Below are positions 1-6,232 of a stretch of 8,986 bases of DNA, piece by piece (the stretch's first letter is position 1; every line of letters starts with the position of its first letter). This DNA comes from Candidatus Acidiferrales bacterium (GTDB lineage Bacteria > Acidobacteriota > Terriglobia > Acidiferrales > UBA7541). The translations under genes and the position numbers were made by a program. The notes beneath the pieces were generated by a model. The model was given only the letters and a program-made list of their open reading frames with translations. It had not been told where the DNA came from and made no database searches. The stretch covers positions 1 to 8,986 of the forward strand of contig JASHWB010000046.1 of the NCBI GenBank assembly GCA_030044295.1, read 5' to 3'.

Positions 1-29
1 CTCCTCGCGTCGCGCGCATCTGCTTACGC

Positions 30-35
30 TACAAT
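30..35 (+). promoter_or_regulatory. Possible -10 element (TACAAT) overlapping the first ATG
   Basis: TACAAT matches the bacterial -10 consensus at five of six positions and overlaps the ATG at 34. A transcript from it would begin around 42, almost exactly at the next in-frame ATG (43), implying leaderless or nearly leaderless translation. No recognisable -35 hexamer lies at the proper distance, so this rests on the -10 and its placement. Confidence 0.35.
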
Positions 36-42
36 GGCTTTC

Positions 43-405
43 ATGTTCTGCCCTAAATGCGGTGTGGAATATCGTCCTGGATTCAAAGTTTGTTCCGATT
101 GCGGAGTCGATCTTGTACCGAGCCTTCCCGCAAAAGCCAAGGCACCCGGTCATTCCTCCAATCACGAGCCGCCGGTGGCCGCTTGGCGCGGAGACGATCC
201 AGTCGCCTTCAGTGCCGCCCTGGCTGCTCTCGAAGAAGCCGGCATTCCGGCGAAGGAATTCTCGCGGCACGGTCAATTCGCGCAAATTTTCGCGATCCAA
301 CCCGACGAGCTCGCGATTCTGGTGCATCCGGAAAACGCTGCCCTCGCACAGCAGGTGATTGGCGAAGCGCTGAAGCCCGGCGCGCCCGGGCCAGAAGCGA
401 TCTAG
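43..405 (+). CDS. Zinc-ribbon protein with a DUF2007-like C-terminal domain
   Basis: A small protein of 120 residues whose exact function is unknown. It opens with a treble-clef type zinc ribbon: MFCPKCG and CSDCG supply Cys3, Cys6, Cys17 and Cys20, spaced to bind one zinc ion. A Pro/Ala-rich linker follows. Residues about 45-115 resemble the DUF2007 'putative signal transducing protein' fold, with an early AWRGDDP stretch, a helix ending LEEAGIPA, a strand containing FAIQPDELAILVHPE, and a closing helix. There is no signal peptide or membrane segment, so it is probably cytoplasmic. An in-frame ATG at 34 would add three residues. I prefer 43 because family members normally begin right at the zinc ribbon and a -10-like TACAAT (30-35) overlaps the first ATG. 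Neither start has a Shine-Dalgarno sequence. The reading frame and zinc ribbon are secure. The DUF2007 assignment is from pattern memory. Confidence 0.85.
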   Translation: MFCPKCGVEYRPGFKVCSDCGVDLVPSLPAKAKAPGHSSNHEPPVAAWRGDDPVAFSAALAALEEAGIPAKEFSRHGQFAQIFAIQPDELAILVHPENAALAQQVIGEALKPGAPGPEAI

Positions 406-419
406 GGCTTCGGCTCCGT

Positions 420-435
420 CGCCTGTTCCGAGGCG
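420..435 (+). other. Small hairpin after the zinc-ribbon gene
   Basis: CGCCT (420-424) and AGGCG (431-435) form a perfect 5-bp stem around a 6-base loop, 15 bases after the stop codon. No T-run follows, so it is at best a weak or factor-assisted 3' end. Apart from this hairpin and the -10-like hexamer at 520-525, I see nothing else in the gap before the next gene. Confidence 0.25.
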
Positions 436-519
436 TCGTGATCCTGATCCTGCCGCGCCGGACGAAGATTCGCCGAAACCCGTAAACGTTGATACCTTCC
501 CTTGCCTCGCTCGCTTCGC

Positions 520-525
520 TATCAT
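520..525 (+). promoter_or_regulatory. Possible -10 element (TATCAT) for the dehydrogenase gene
   Basis: TATCAT differs from TATAAT at one position and sits 10 bases before the ATG at 536, which would give a leader of only a few bases. The best -35 at a 17-base spacing is TTCCCT (497-502), a poor match. The call is tentative. Confidence 0.3.
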
Positions 526-535
526 CGACGCTGCC

Positions 536-1396
536 ATGTCCGCGGATTCGATTAGGACAGTTGCAGTTCTCGGTGCCGGCACCATGGGCAACGGCATCGC
601 GCACGTATTTGCGCGCTCCGGCTATCGTGTGCTGCTCCGCGACATCGACAAGAACTTCCTCGACCGCGCTCTTGACACCATCTCAAAAAACCTTGACCGG
701 GAAGTAGCCAAGCAAAAAATTACTGCCACGGAAAAATCCACCGCCCTCGCGCGCATTCAGCCGGTCACCGATAACGTCGCGCTTGTCGCCGCCGATTTCG
801 TCGTCGAAGCCGTTCCCGAGCAGCTCGATCTGAAAATCCGCATCCTCAAAGACGTGGACTCCGTCGTCGGTCCCGGTGTAGTTCTCGCCTCCAACACGTC
901 TTCGATTTCCATCACGCAGCTCGCGGCCCACACCGGCCGCCCCGACCGCTTCATCGGCATGCACTTCATGAACCCGGTCCCGGTTATGGCGCTCGTGGAA
1001 GTAATCCGCGGAATCGCGACGAGTGACGCAACCTTCGCCGCCACCACCGCGCTCTGCGAAAAGCTCGGCAAAACGGCCGTTGCCGTGAACGATTCCCCCG
1101 GTTTTGTCTCGAATCGCGTGCTCATGCCGTTGATCAACGAAGCTGCTTTTGCCGTGATGGAGGGAGTCGCAACACCCGAATCCGTCGATACGGTGATGAA
1201 GCTCGGCATGAATCACCCGATGGGCCCGCTGCAGCTTGCGGATTTCATCGGCTTGGATGTCTGCGTCGAAATACTCGACGTGCTGCTGCGCGGTTTCGGG
1301 GACCCGAAGTATCGTGCCTGTCCGTTGCTGCGAAAATACGTGGCCGCCGGCTGGCTCGGACGCAAATCAGGCCGCGGCTTTTACACGTACTCGTAG
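536..1396 (+). CDS. 3-hydroxyacyl-CoA / 3-hydroxybutyryl-CoA dehydrogenase
   Basis: A cytoplasmic NAD-dependent enzyme that interconverts (S)-3-hydroxyacyl-CoA and 3-oxoacyl-CoA, used in beta-oxidation, butyrate-type and PHB-related pathways. The 286 residues match the usual length (about 280-290) of the stand-alone Hbd/PaaH/FadB2 type without a hydratase domain. The Rossmann motif GAGTMG spans residues 13-18, and Asp36 at the end of the second strand favours NAD over NADP. By alignment with mitochondrial HADH, the catalytic and substrate residues are Ser122 (in SNTSS), His143 (GMHFMNP), Glu155 (VEVI) and Asn193 (NDSPGFVSNR). The C-terminal helical dimerisation domain carries the expected NHPMGPLQLADFIGLD and ends with GRKSGRGFYTY. 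All key residues are intact. The start at 536 leaves six residues before the first strand, normal for the family, but lacks a Shine-Dalgarno sequence. No other fatty-acid genes are adjacent, so chain-length preference cannot be judged and I give no symbol. Confidence 0.95.
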   Translation: MSADSIRTVAVLGAGTMGNGIAHVFARSGYRVLLRDIDKNFLDRALDTISKNLDREVAKQKITATEKSTALARIQPVTDNVALVAADFVVEAVPEQLDLKIRILKDVDSVVGPGVVLASNTSSISITQLAAHTGRPDRFIGMHFMNPVPVMALVEVIRGIATSDATFAATTALCEKLGKTAVAVNDSPGFVSNRVLMPLINEAAFAVMEGVATPESVDTVMKLGMNHPMGPLQLADFIGLDVCVEILDVLLRGFGDPKYRACPLLRKYVAAGWLGRKSGRGFYTYS

Positions 1397-1409
1397 CAGG
1401 ACGTATGAT
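1381..1409 (+). promoter_or_regulatory. Candidate promoter for the vWA gene
   Basis: TTACAC (1381-1386) and TATGAT (1404-1409) are 17 bases apart. The -10 is a five-of-six match and the -35 is poor. The -35 lies inside the last codons of the dehydrogenase gene. Transcription would start near 1416 and give a leader of about 94 bases before the ATG at 1510. Confidence 0.33.
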
Positions 1410-1509
1410 CTTTGCGGATTCAGTGCGGCGGCTGCTCGCGAGGTGCGACAGGCAACCCGCAACCGCGCTGGCGAATCTTGGATAGACGATCTGCATCTCA
1501 CCTAAGCCC

Positions 1510-2676
1510 ATGACGATCTCGATCTCGCTACGCAGCCTCCGATCGCGCCGGCGTTTGCTAATCGCCGTCTTGTCAGCCATAGCTTTTGCATTCGGCACGG
1601 CGCGCGCGCAAGAGCCACAATCCTCTTCCGGCGAGCCCCAGCTGCATCATGTGCCGGCGGCTCCCGTTGGGAAAATTTCCAGCAGCGTGAAGCTCGTCAC
1701 GGTCTATGCCACAGTCCGCGATAAGCACGGCAAAATCGTTCCGAACCTCACGAAAGACGACTTCAACCTGGAAGAAGACGGCCGCCCGCAAACCATCTCA
1801 AATTTTGTCGTGCAGGCAGACGTGCCGCTCACGCTCGGCCTGCTGGTCGACACCAGCGAAAGCCAGCGCGCGGAAATCGTCCCGGAGCGCGATGCCAGCT
1901 ACACGTTTCTCGATCACTTGCTCACCGCGAAGGACGTCGCGTTCGTCATCCATTTCGATCGTGAAGTCGAGCTGCTCCAGGATTTAACGTCGTCGCGCCC
2001 GAAGCTCCAGGCTGCCCTGCAACTTCTCAATACGCCGCAGCTGAATCGCGACGATGATAACGGCGGCAACGGCGGTGGAAGCGACGATGGCGGCCACGAT
2101 CGCATGGGTGGCGGCACTCATCTCTACGATGCGATCTGGCTCGCGTCCGACGACATCATGAAGAAACAGCAGGGCCGCAAAGCCATATTCGTCCTCTCCG
2201 ATGGAGTCGACCGCGGCAGCAAGGAATCGCTCACGGACGCCATCGAGACTGCCCAGCGCGCCGACACCGCCGTCTACACCATCTATTTCGCTGGTGAAGA
2301 GTCGCACAACGGCTACGATCGTCCCCATCGCCGAGTCGGCATGGGTGGCGGTTGGCCCGGCGGTGGCGGCTATCCGGGCGGCGGCTACCCCGGCGGCGGG
2401 GGAGGGAATCAGTACCCGCGCGAGCCGCGCGTCGACGGCAAGAAAATCCTGCTGCAAATTTCCGAGCAGACCGGCGGCGTCATGTTTGAAGTTTCAAAGA
2501 ACCTGCCGCTCGATCAAATATACTCCGTAGCCGCCGAAGGCCTCCGCAATCAGTACGGCGTCGGCTACACGCCCAATCCACCGGACACCGATTCCGGCTA
2601 CCACACGATCCATCTCACCGCCAAGAAAAAGGACCTCTCAGTCGAGGCTCGCCAGGGATACTACTCCGGCCCATAG
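1510..2676 (+). CDS. Secreted von Willebrand A protein (VWFA-related Acidobacterial domain family)
   Basis: An exported protein of 388 residues. Residues 1-33 form a signal peptide: an Arg-rich n-region (RSRRR), a hydrophobic core around 16-29, and an A-R-A cleavage site before Gln34. Residues about 58-104 form a beta-rich domain typical of the family (VTVYATVRDKHGKIVPNLT then DDFNLEEDGRPQ), which precedes the vWA domain at about 105-345. The metal-ion-dependent adhesion site appears complete: Asp114, Ser116 and Ser118 in DTSES, Thr203 in GGGTHLYDAI, and Asp231 in LSDGVD. Two unusual insertions stand out: an Asp/Asn/Gly-rich stretch (181-202) just before the MIDAS threonine, and a Gly/Pro/Tyr-rich stretch with PGGG units (277-299). 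Such domains bind divalent cations and mediate protein-protein contacts outside the cytoplasm, but the ligand is unknown. No Shine-Dalgarno sequence precedes the ATG; the start is supported by the immediate signal peptide. The family is abundant in Acidobacteriota (established knowledge). Confidence 0.92.
   Translation: MTISISLRSLRSRRRLLIAVLSAIAFAFGTARAQEPQSSSGEPQLHHVPAAPVGKISSSVKLVTVYATVRDKHGKIVPNLTKDDFNLEEDGRPQTISNFVVQADVPLTLGLLVDTSESQRAEIVPERDASYTFLDHLLTAKDVAFVIHFDREVELLQDLTSSRPKLQAALQLLNTPQLNRDDDNGGNGGGSDDGGHDRMGGGTHLYDAIWLASDDIMKKQQGRKAIFVLSDGVDRGSKESLTDAIETAQRADTAVYTIYFAGEESHNGYDRPHRRVGMGGGWPGGGGYPGGGYPGGGGGNQYPREPRVDGKKILLQISEQTGGVMFEVSKNLPLDQIYSVAAEGLRNQYGVGYTPNPPDTDSGYHTIHLTAKKKDLSVEARQGYYSGP
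2343..2405 (+). repeat. Glycine-rich degenerate tandem repeat inside the vWA gene
   Basis: This GGC-rich stretch encodes three PGGG-type units, two of them spelled GGGYPGGG, with a further Gly-rich unit (MGGGW) in front. The codons differ between copies, so selection or old duplication at protein level is as likely as recent DNA slippage. It probably makes a flexible exposed loop within the vWA fold. Confidence 0.7.
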
Positions 2677-2715
2677 CTGTTGCACGTGGCATCGTCGAAC
2701 GCGACGGCCGGGTGG

Positions 2716-2721
2716 TAAGAT
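2716..2721 (+). promoter_or_regulatory. Possible -10 element (TAAGAT) for the kinase gene
   Basis: TAAGAT sits within GGTAAGATG and overlaps the ATG at 2720. The same nine bases occur at the -10 proposed for recA (6253-6261). Transcription would start around 2728, a few bases before the in-frame ATG at 2732. No good -35 is visible at 16-18 bases (the best is TCGTCG), so support comes mainly from the shared sequence and placement. Confidence 0.35.
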
Positions 2722-2731
2722 GGCGGGCACT

Positions 2732-5653
2732 ATGCCCGGTCCCGATCCGCTCATTGGCCAGACGATTACCCACTATCAAGTCGTCGAAAAGCTGGGCGGC
2801 GGAGGCATGGGCGTCGTTTATCAGGCCGAAGACCTCCGGCTTCACCGCTTCGTCGCGCTGAAATTTCTTCCCGACGAACTCGCCAAGGATCGTGCCGCCC
2901 GCGAACGCTTCCAGCGCGAAGCTCTCGCCGCATCCGCGCTCAATCATCCGAACATCTGTACGATTTATGAGGTTGACGAAGCGGACGGCAAGCCCTTCAT
3001 TGCCATGGAACTGCTCGAAGGACAAACCTTGAAACACATGATTCGAGGCCGGCCGCTCGATATCGAGGAGATCGTCGATCTCGGCATTCAGGTGGCGGAC
3101 GCGCTGGACGCGGCTCATTCGCGGGGCATCGTTCATCGCGATATTAAGCCCGCCAATCTTTTCGTCACCAATCGCGGCCATGCCAAAATCCTCGATTTCG
3201 GCTTAGCAAAGGTGGCCGCACGGCCGAGGCCCGTCGTTGCGGAAGCGGTCGCCGAGGCTGTGGCTGCCGGAACAACGCTGATCACCGAAGTTCCCGAAGC
3301 GCAGCTCACCAGTCCGGGCTCCGCTCTCGGCACCATCGCCTATATGTCGCCGGAGCAGGCGCGTGGCAAGGAACTCGATGCGCGCACCGATCTTTTCAGC
3401 CTCGGCGTCGTGCTGTACGAAATGTCCACTGGCGCTCTTCCGTTTCGCGGAGACACTTCGGCTGTGATTTTCGACTCGATTCTGAATCGCGCCCCCGTCT
3501 CGCCGGTACGCCTGAATCCGGATCTGCCACCGCAGCTCGAAGCCATCATCAATAAAGCGCTCGAAAAGAACCGCGACTTGCGCTGCCAAAGCGCCGCCGA
3601 GCTTCGCGCCGACTTGAAGCGCTTGAAGCGCGAGCTCGACTCCGGCCGCCACTCCCAATCTCGCGCCGACGTCGCCCTGAGCGAATCCGGGGCCCCCGTT
3701 GTGCCTGGCAGCAGTGTGCGCTCGGGCGCGGGCGCGAACGATCCTGCTTCCGTCTCGACGGCCGGTGATTTTATTAAGGGATCTTCCGTTGCGCGCGTGC
3801 CGGCCGCCGAGGCATCATCGGCCAGCGCGGTTGCCGTCGCCTCTGCTGGTCGTCGCAATTGGGCGCTCGTTGGCGGCGCGATCGCAGTCCTGTTGATTGT
3901 CGGTGCGGCAGGGTATTTCTTTTTTTGGCGCTCCGCTCCCGCCGGCCCCCAGGCTTTCCAGAATTTCACGATTTCTCAAATTACGCATTCCGGCGAAGCC
4001 GCCGCGGCCGCTGTTTCTCCGGATGGCAAGTTTATTCTCAGCGTGCGAAACACCAATGGCGAACAAAGCCTCTGGCTCCGCAACATCCCTACCGACAGTG
4101 ATACACAGGTCATCCCTCCGGCCCAGGTCGCTTATGATTCGCTCACTTTCTCGCCCGACGGCAATTACATTTTTTTTAAGGAAGCGATCGACAGGAGCCT
4201 AACAGATTGGAACCTATATCGCGCGCCGGTCCTCGGCGGTACGCCGCAGCTCATCGTCAAGGATGTGGACACCAATGTCAGTTTCTCGCCTGATGGCAAA
4301 CGTGTGGCCTACGCTCGCTTCAACGACCCTGAGCTCGGCAAGTGGCGCTTGCTCAGTGCCAACGCGGATGGAAGCGACGAAAAGGTGTTGCTGATCGCTC
4401 GTATTACAACCGAGGGGTCGGGTAGCGCATTCAATGTCGCGTGGTCCCCTGACGGTAAGGCCATCGCTCTGAGTACGCATCAGCCTGCAAACGCTGTCGG
4501 CGGAATAGATATATTTGACCTGGCGAGCGGCCGTGAGAGGGCATTCGTTAAGTTTCACGACAAAGTCCCGTTTGAACTGGCATGGCTGCCCAGCGGTCAT
4601 GGCCTGGCGATGATCTATTCCTCGTCCGGCGTTGTTCTCTCCATCGGGAAGAGGCCCGCTCGCGCTCAAATCGGAATTGTTTCCTATCCCGCTGGAACAT
4701 TCCGTACCGTCACCAACGACACAAACGACTACGAGTCTCTTTCCCTTTCCACTGACGGAAAATCCTTGGCCACTGTCCAGGTGCAAACCTCCGCGGAACT
4801 CGACGTGCTCTCGGGCACAGGCCAGGGCGCGTCTACGGTGGTTGCCGGCATCCCCAGATGGCAAGCGTCGTCGGGCGTCGACTGGATGCCGGACGATCTA
4901 TTACTCGTGTCCGAAGGCGATCGGCTCGTAAAGACCCCAATCGACGGAACGAATCCGCTCACTTTGCTGTCCGACTCCTCGGCAGCTATCCTCTGGCCGG
5001 TCTCTTGCTCGAGCGGTCGTTACGTCGTTTTCACGTGGTTCCAGCATACTGGCTCCAATTCCGCAAACCTCTGGCGCGCCAATGCCGACGGGTCCGATCC
5101 CGTGCAGCTTACGTCTGGTCACAATGACGCTCTCGCGCAGTGCTCGCCTGATGGAAAATGGGTTTATTACGAAGACCTGACCAATTACCGGCTCATGCGC
5201 GTTCCGTTGAGCGGCGGCACGGCGGAGGTTGAGCCCGGCGCTTTGCCAAATTCCTATTTTGTTGGGCCGGGCATTTCTGCCGACGGAAAAACGGCAGCAT
5301 ACATCGTGTTTCATTCGAATGCTCAAGAGCGCGCCACGCAAGCAAGTCTCGCCTTGTTTGATCTCTCGGCGAGCGGAGAAGCGGCGCCGCGTCTGATTCC
5401 GGTCGATCCGCGCAACACCGGCGGAACCGTCCACTTCACTCCTGACGGCAAGACCATCGCTTACGCGATCCTGGACAAAGGCGTGGGCAACATCTGGGTC
5501 GAGCCGCTCGACGGCTCGAAGGGCCATCAGCTCACGAACTTTACCTCCGAGCAGATAACCAGCTTCGCCTGGTCGCCAGACGGTAAACGCCTTGCCGTCT
5601 CCCGCGGCGAGTTAACCTCCGACGTAATCCTCCTCCGCGACTCCGTCCAGTAG
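2732..5653 (+). CDS. Transmembrane Ser/Thr protein kinase with TolB/PD40 beta-propeller sensor domain
   Basis: A eukaryotic-like (Hanks-type, PknB-like) kinase of 973 residues. The kinase domain (about 15-295) has the Gly-rich loop GGGGMGVV (22-29), ATP lysine Lys44 in VALK, helix-C Glu63, HRDIKPAN with catalytic Asp136, DFG with metal-binding Asp154, and an APE-like SPE ending at Glu207, so it should be active. The DFG-to-SPE segment is long and contains an Ala/Val/Glu-rich insert (about 166-180). A Ser/Ala-rich linker leads to one membrane helix (about 378-398) followed by Trp-Arg. The remainder is probably outside the membrane and carries at least nine SPDGK-type propeller strands, near residues 428, 473, 518, 571, 672, 804, 848, 902 and 947, with ANADGSD turns as in TolB. 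The propeller presumably senses a wall or periplasmic ligand and the kinase phosphorylates cytoplasmic targets; both partners are unknown. An ATG at 2720 would add four residues, but it overlaps a -10-like hexamer. The gene starts 55 bases after the vWA gene and has no partner phosphatase nearby. Confidence 0.93.
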   Translation: MPGPDPLIGQTITHYQVVEKLGGGGMGVVYQAEDLRLHRFVALKFLPDELAKDRAARERFQREALAASALNHPNICTIYEVDEADGKPFIAMELLEGQTLKHMIRGRPLDIEEIVDLGIQVADALDAAHSRGIVHRDIKPANLFVTNRGHAKILDFGLAKVAARPRPVVAEAVAEAVAAGTTLITEVPEAQLTSPGSALGTIAYMSPEQARGKELDARTDLFSLGVVLYEMSTGALPFRGDTSAVIFDSILNRAPVSPVRLNPDLPPQLEAIINKALEKNRDLRCQSAAELRADLKRLKRELDSGRHSQSRADVALSESGAPVVPGSSVRSGAGANDPASVSTAGDFIKGSSVARVPAAEASSASAVAVASAGRRNWALVGGAIAVLLIVGAAGYFFFWRSAPAGPQAFQNFTISQITHSGEAAAAAVSPDGKFILSVRNTNGEQSLWLRNIPTDSDTQVIPPAQVAYDSLTFSPDGNYIFFKEAIDRSLTDWNLYRAPVLGGTPQLIVKDVDTNVSFSPDGKRVAYARFNDPELGKWRLLSANADGSDEKVLLIARITTEGSGSAFNVAWSPDGKAIALSTHQPANAVGGIDIFDLASGRERAFVKFHDKVPFELAWLPSGHGLAMIYSSSGVVLSIGKRPARAQIGIVSYPAGTFRTVTNDTNDYESLSLSTDGKSLATVQVQTSAELDVLSGTGQGASTVVAGIPRWQASSGVDWMPDDLLLVSEGDRLVKTPIDGTNPLTLLSDSSAAILWPVSCSSGRYVVFTWFQHTGSNSANLWRANADGSDPVQLTSGHNDALAQCSPDGKWVYYEDLTNYRLMRVPLSGGTAEVEPGALPNSYFVGPGISADGKTAAYIVFHSNAQERATQASLALFDLSASGEAAPRLIPVDPRNTGGTVHFTPDGKTIAYAILDKGVGNIWVEPLDGSKGHQLTNFTSEQITSFAWSPDGKRLAVSRGELTSDVILLRDSVQ

Positions 5654-5676
5654 CGCCTCTCGCGATGGCTCTCGAC

Positions 5677-5693
5677 CCCGTTCCCAAAACGGG
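5677..5693 (+). other. Hairpin just downstream of the kinase gene
   Basis: CCCGTT (5677-5682) and AACGGG (5688-5693) form a perfect 6-bp stem with a 5-base loop, 23 bases after the kinase stop codon. It is followed by AAAGTAG rather than a T-run, so it is not a classical intrinsic terminator. It could protect or define the mRNA 3' end. Confidence 0.35.
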
Positions 5694-5742
5694 AAAGTAG
5701 GTACTGCGCTTAAATTGAACCTCGACGCGAATCCGCCGCCAT

Positions 5743-5761
5743 GCTACCGTAGCTCGTTTTT
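5743..5761 (+). terminator. Weak candidate terminator
   Basis: GCTA-CCG-TAGC is a 4-bp hairpin followed three bases later by five T residues (5757-5761). The stem is very short for an intrinsic terminator. It is listed because it is the only hairpin plus T-run after the kinase gene. A looser nested stem (5762-5766 with 5789-5793, and 5768-5771 with 5780-5783) follows directly. Confidence 0.25.
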
Positions 5762-5939
5762 AGCTGTCGGCTGGATCCTGCCGTGGCTCAGCTGCGCGGG
5801 CTGCGGGGATAGGACGTGAGACGGATGCCAAAAATGGTCGGAATCGCAAGCTGCTGTCGGGCCGAAGCAGAAAGCCCCTTCCTGCTCAGTGCAATGCGCC
5901 TTTCGCTATATATTCGCCTTTCTCGGCTCCTGTGGGACA

Positions 5940-5954
5940 GAACAAGGGCGGAAC
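5940..5954 (+). promoter_or_regulatory. Direct repeat copy 1, GAAC-N7-GAAC (possible LexA-type operator)
   Basis: GAACAAGGGCGGAAC contains the 14-base unit AACAAGGGCGGAAC that recurs exactly 66 bases downstream. GAAC-N7-GAAC is the reverse complement of GTTC-N7-GTTC, the direct-repeat SOS box established for alphaproteobacterial LexA. Location upstream of recA makes a LexA-like role attractive, but the LexA motif of this organism is unknown to me, so this is inference. Confidence 0.4.
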
Positions 5955-5966
5955 ACTCAATCAACC

Positions 5967-5996
5967 TTGCGCACAGGTAAGTAACAGAAAAATAAT
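5967..5996 (+). promoter_or_regulatory. Candidate upstream promoter between the two repeats
   Basis: TTGCGC (5967-5972), 18 bases, then AATAAT (5991-5996), in a locally AT-rich stretch. Transcription would begin near 6003. The -35 hexamer is identical to that proposed for the transpeptidase gene at 8315. The direct repeats at 5941 and 6007 lie on either side, as operators often do. Confidence 0.4.
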
Positions 5997-6006
5997 CACT
6001 TGAAAA

Positions 6007-6020
6007 AACAAGGGCGGAAC
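6007..6020 (+). promoter_or_regulatory. Direct repeat copy 2, AACAAGGGCGGAAC
   Basis: An exact second copy of the 14-base unit. Here the base before it is A, so the outer half-site reads AAAC-N7-GAAC. It would lie just downstream of the transcription start expected from the promoter at 5967-5996, where a bound protein could block transcription. Confidence 0.4.
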
Positions 6021-6067
6021 GTCCCGGTGCATTAGAAATCATTGAATTTGAAGCATCGGGCCCAGCC

Positions 6068-6084
6068 GGAAACAAGGGGTTTCC
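6068..6084 (+). repeat. Palindrome containing a shortened third repeat copy
   Basis: GGAAAC (6068-6073), five bases, GTTTCC (6079-6084) is a perfect inverted repeat. It includes AACAAGGG (6071-6078), the first eight bases of the direct repeat, 64 bases after the second copy. It can act as a dyad protein-binding site or a 6-bp RNA hairpin. Confidence 0.5.
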
Positions 6085-6104
6085 AAGTCGCTCGCGTGAA
6101 AGAA

Positions 6105-6146
6105 CGGTCCTCTCGGCGAGGGCCGCCTGCTCTTTGAAAACTGAAT
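6105..6146 (+). promoter_or_regulatory. rrn-like antitermination element: boxB-type hairpin then boxA-like sequence
   Basis: CGGTCCTC (6105-6112) pairs with GAGGGCCG (6118-6125) in an 8-bp stem with one G-U pair and a 5-base loop. Three bases later comes TGCTCTTTGAAAACTGAAT (6128-6146). Its first twelve bases match the E. coli rrn boxA TGCTCTTTAACA at ten positions, and the rest resembles sequences common in rRNA leaders and spacers. Hairpin followed by boxA is the rrn order. boxA is bound by NusB-S10 to prevent early termination (established). No rRNA gene lies in the window. Confidence 0.4.
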
Positions 6147-6149
6147 CGT

Positions 6150-6210
6150 CCTAGGCTTCACGTTGGGCGCGAAAAGCTCCGCGAGCATCCGGGCGCCTGA
6201 AAGCCTCAGG
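6150..6210 (+). other. 61-base multi-part RNA stem-loop (possible small RNA or leader element)
   Basis: The outer stem is CCTAGGCTT (6150-6158) with AAGCCT-c-AGG (6201-6210), 9 bp with one bulged C. The middle stem is GGCGC (6166-6170) with GCGCC (6193-6197), extendable by a G-U pair. The apical stem is GCTC (6176-6179) with GAGC (6183-6186). It begins four bases after the boxA-like element. I do not recognise an RNA family. The pairing was found by eye and no folding energy was calculated. Confidence 0.4.
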
Positions 6211-6232
6211 GGTTTGACCTTCTGAAAAGTCT

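Noticed and set aside
683..1216. Long open frames opposite or offset to the real genes (for example minus strand 683-1216, 4214-4864, 4901-5527)
   Set aside because: They lie wholly inside well-supported genes, show no protein family features, and are expected shadows in GC-rich coding DNA.
5950..6045. ECF-sigma promoters with GGAAC as -35
   Set aside because: No GTC- or TCTGA-type -10 lies 16-17 bases downstream of either GGAAC.
5788..6075. Minus-strand open frame of 95 codons in the recA upstream region
   Set aside because: The translation has no domain, signal peptide or motif I recognise, and the DNA is better explained by promoter and repeat elements on the + strand.
5940..6084. Repeats at 65-base intervals as a CRISPR array
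   Set aside because: Only two exact copies of 14 bases, too short for CRISPR repeats, with unequal third copy and no cas genes.
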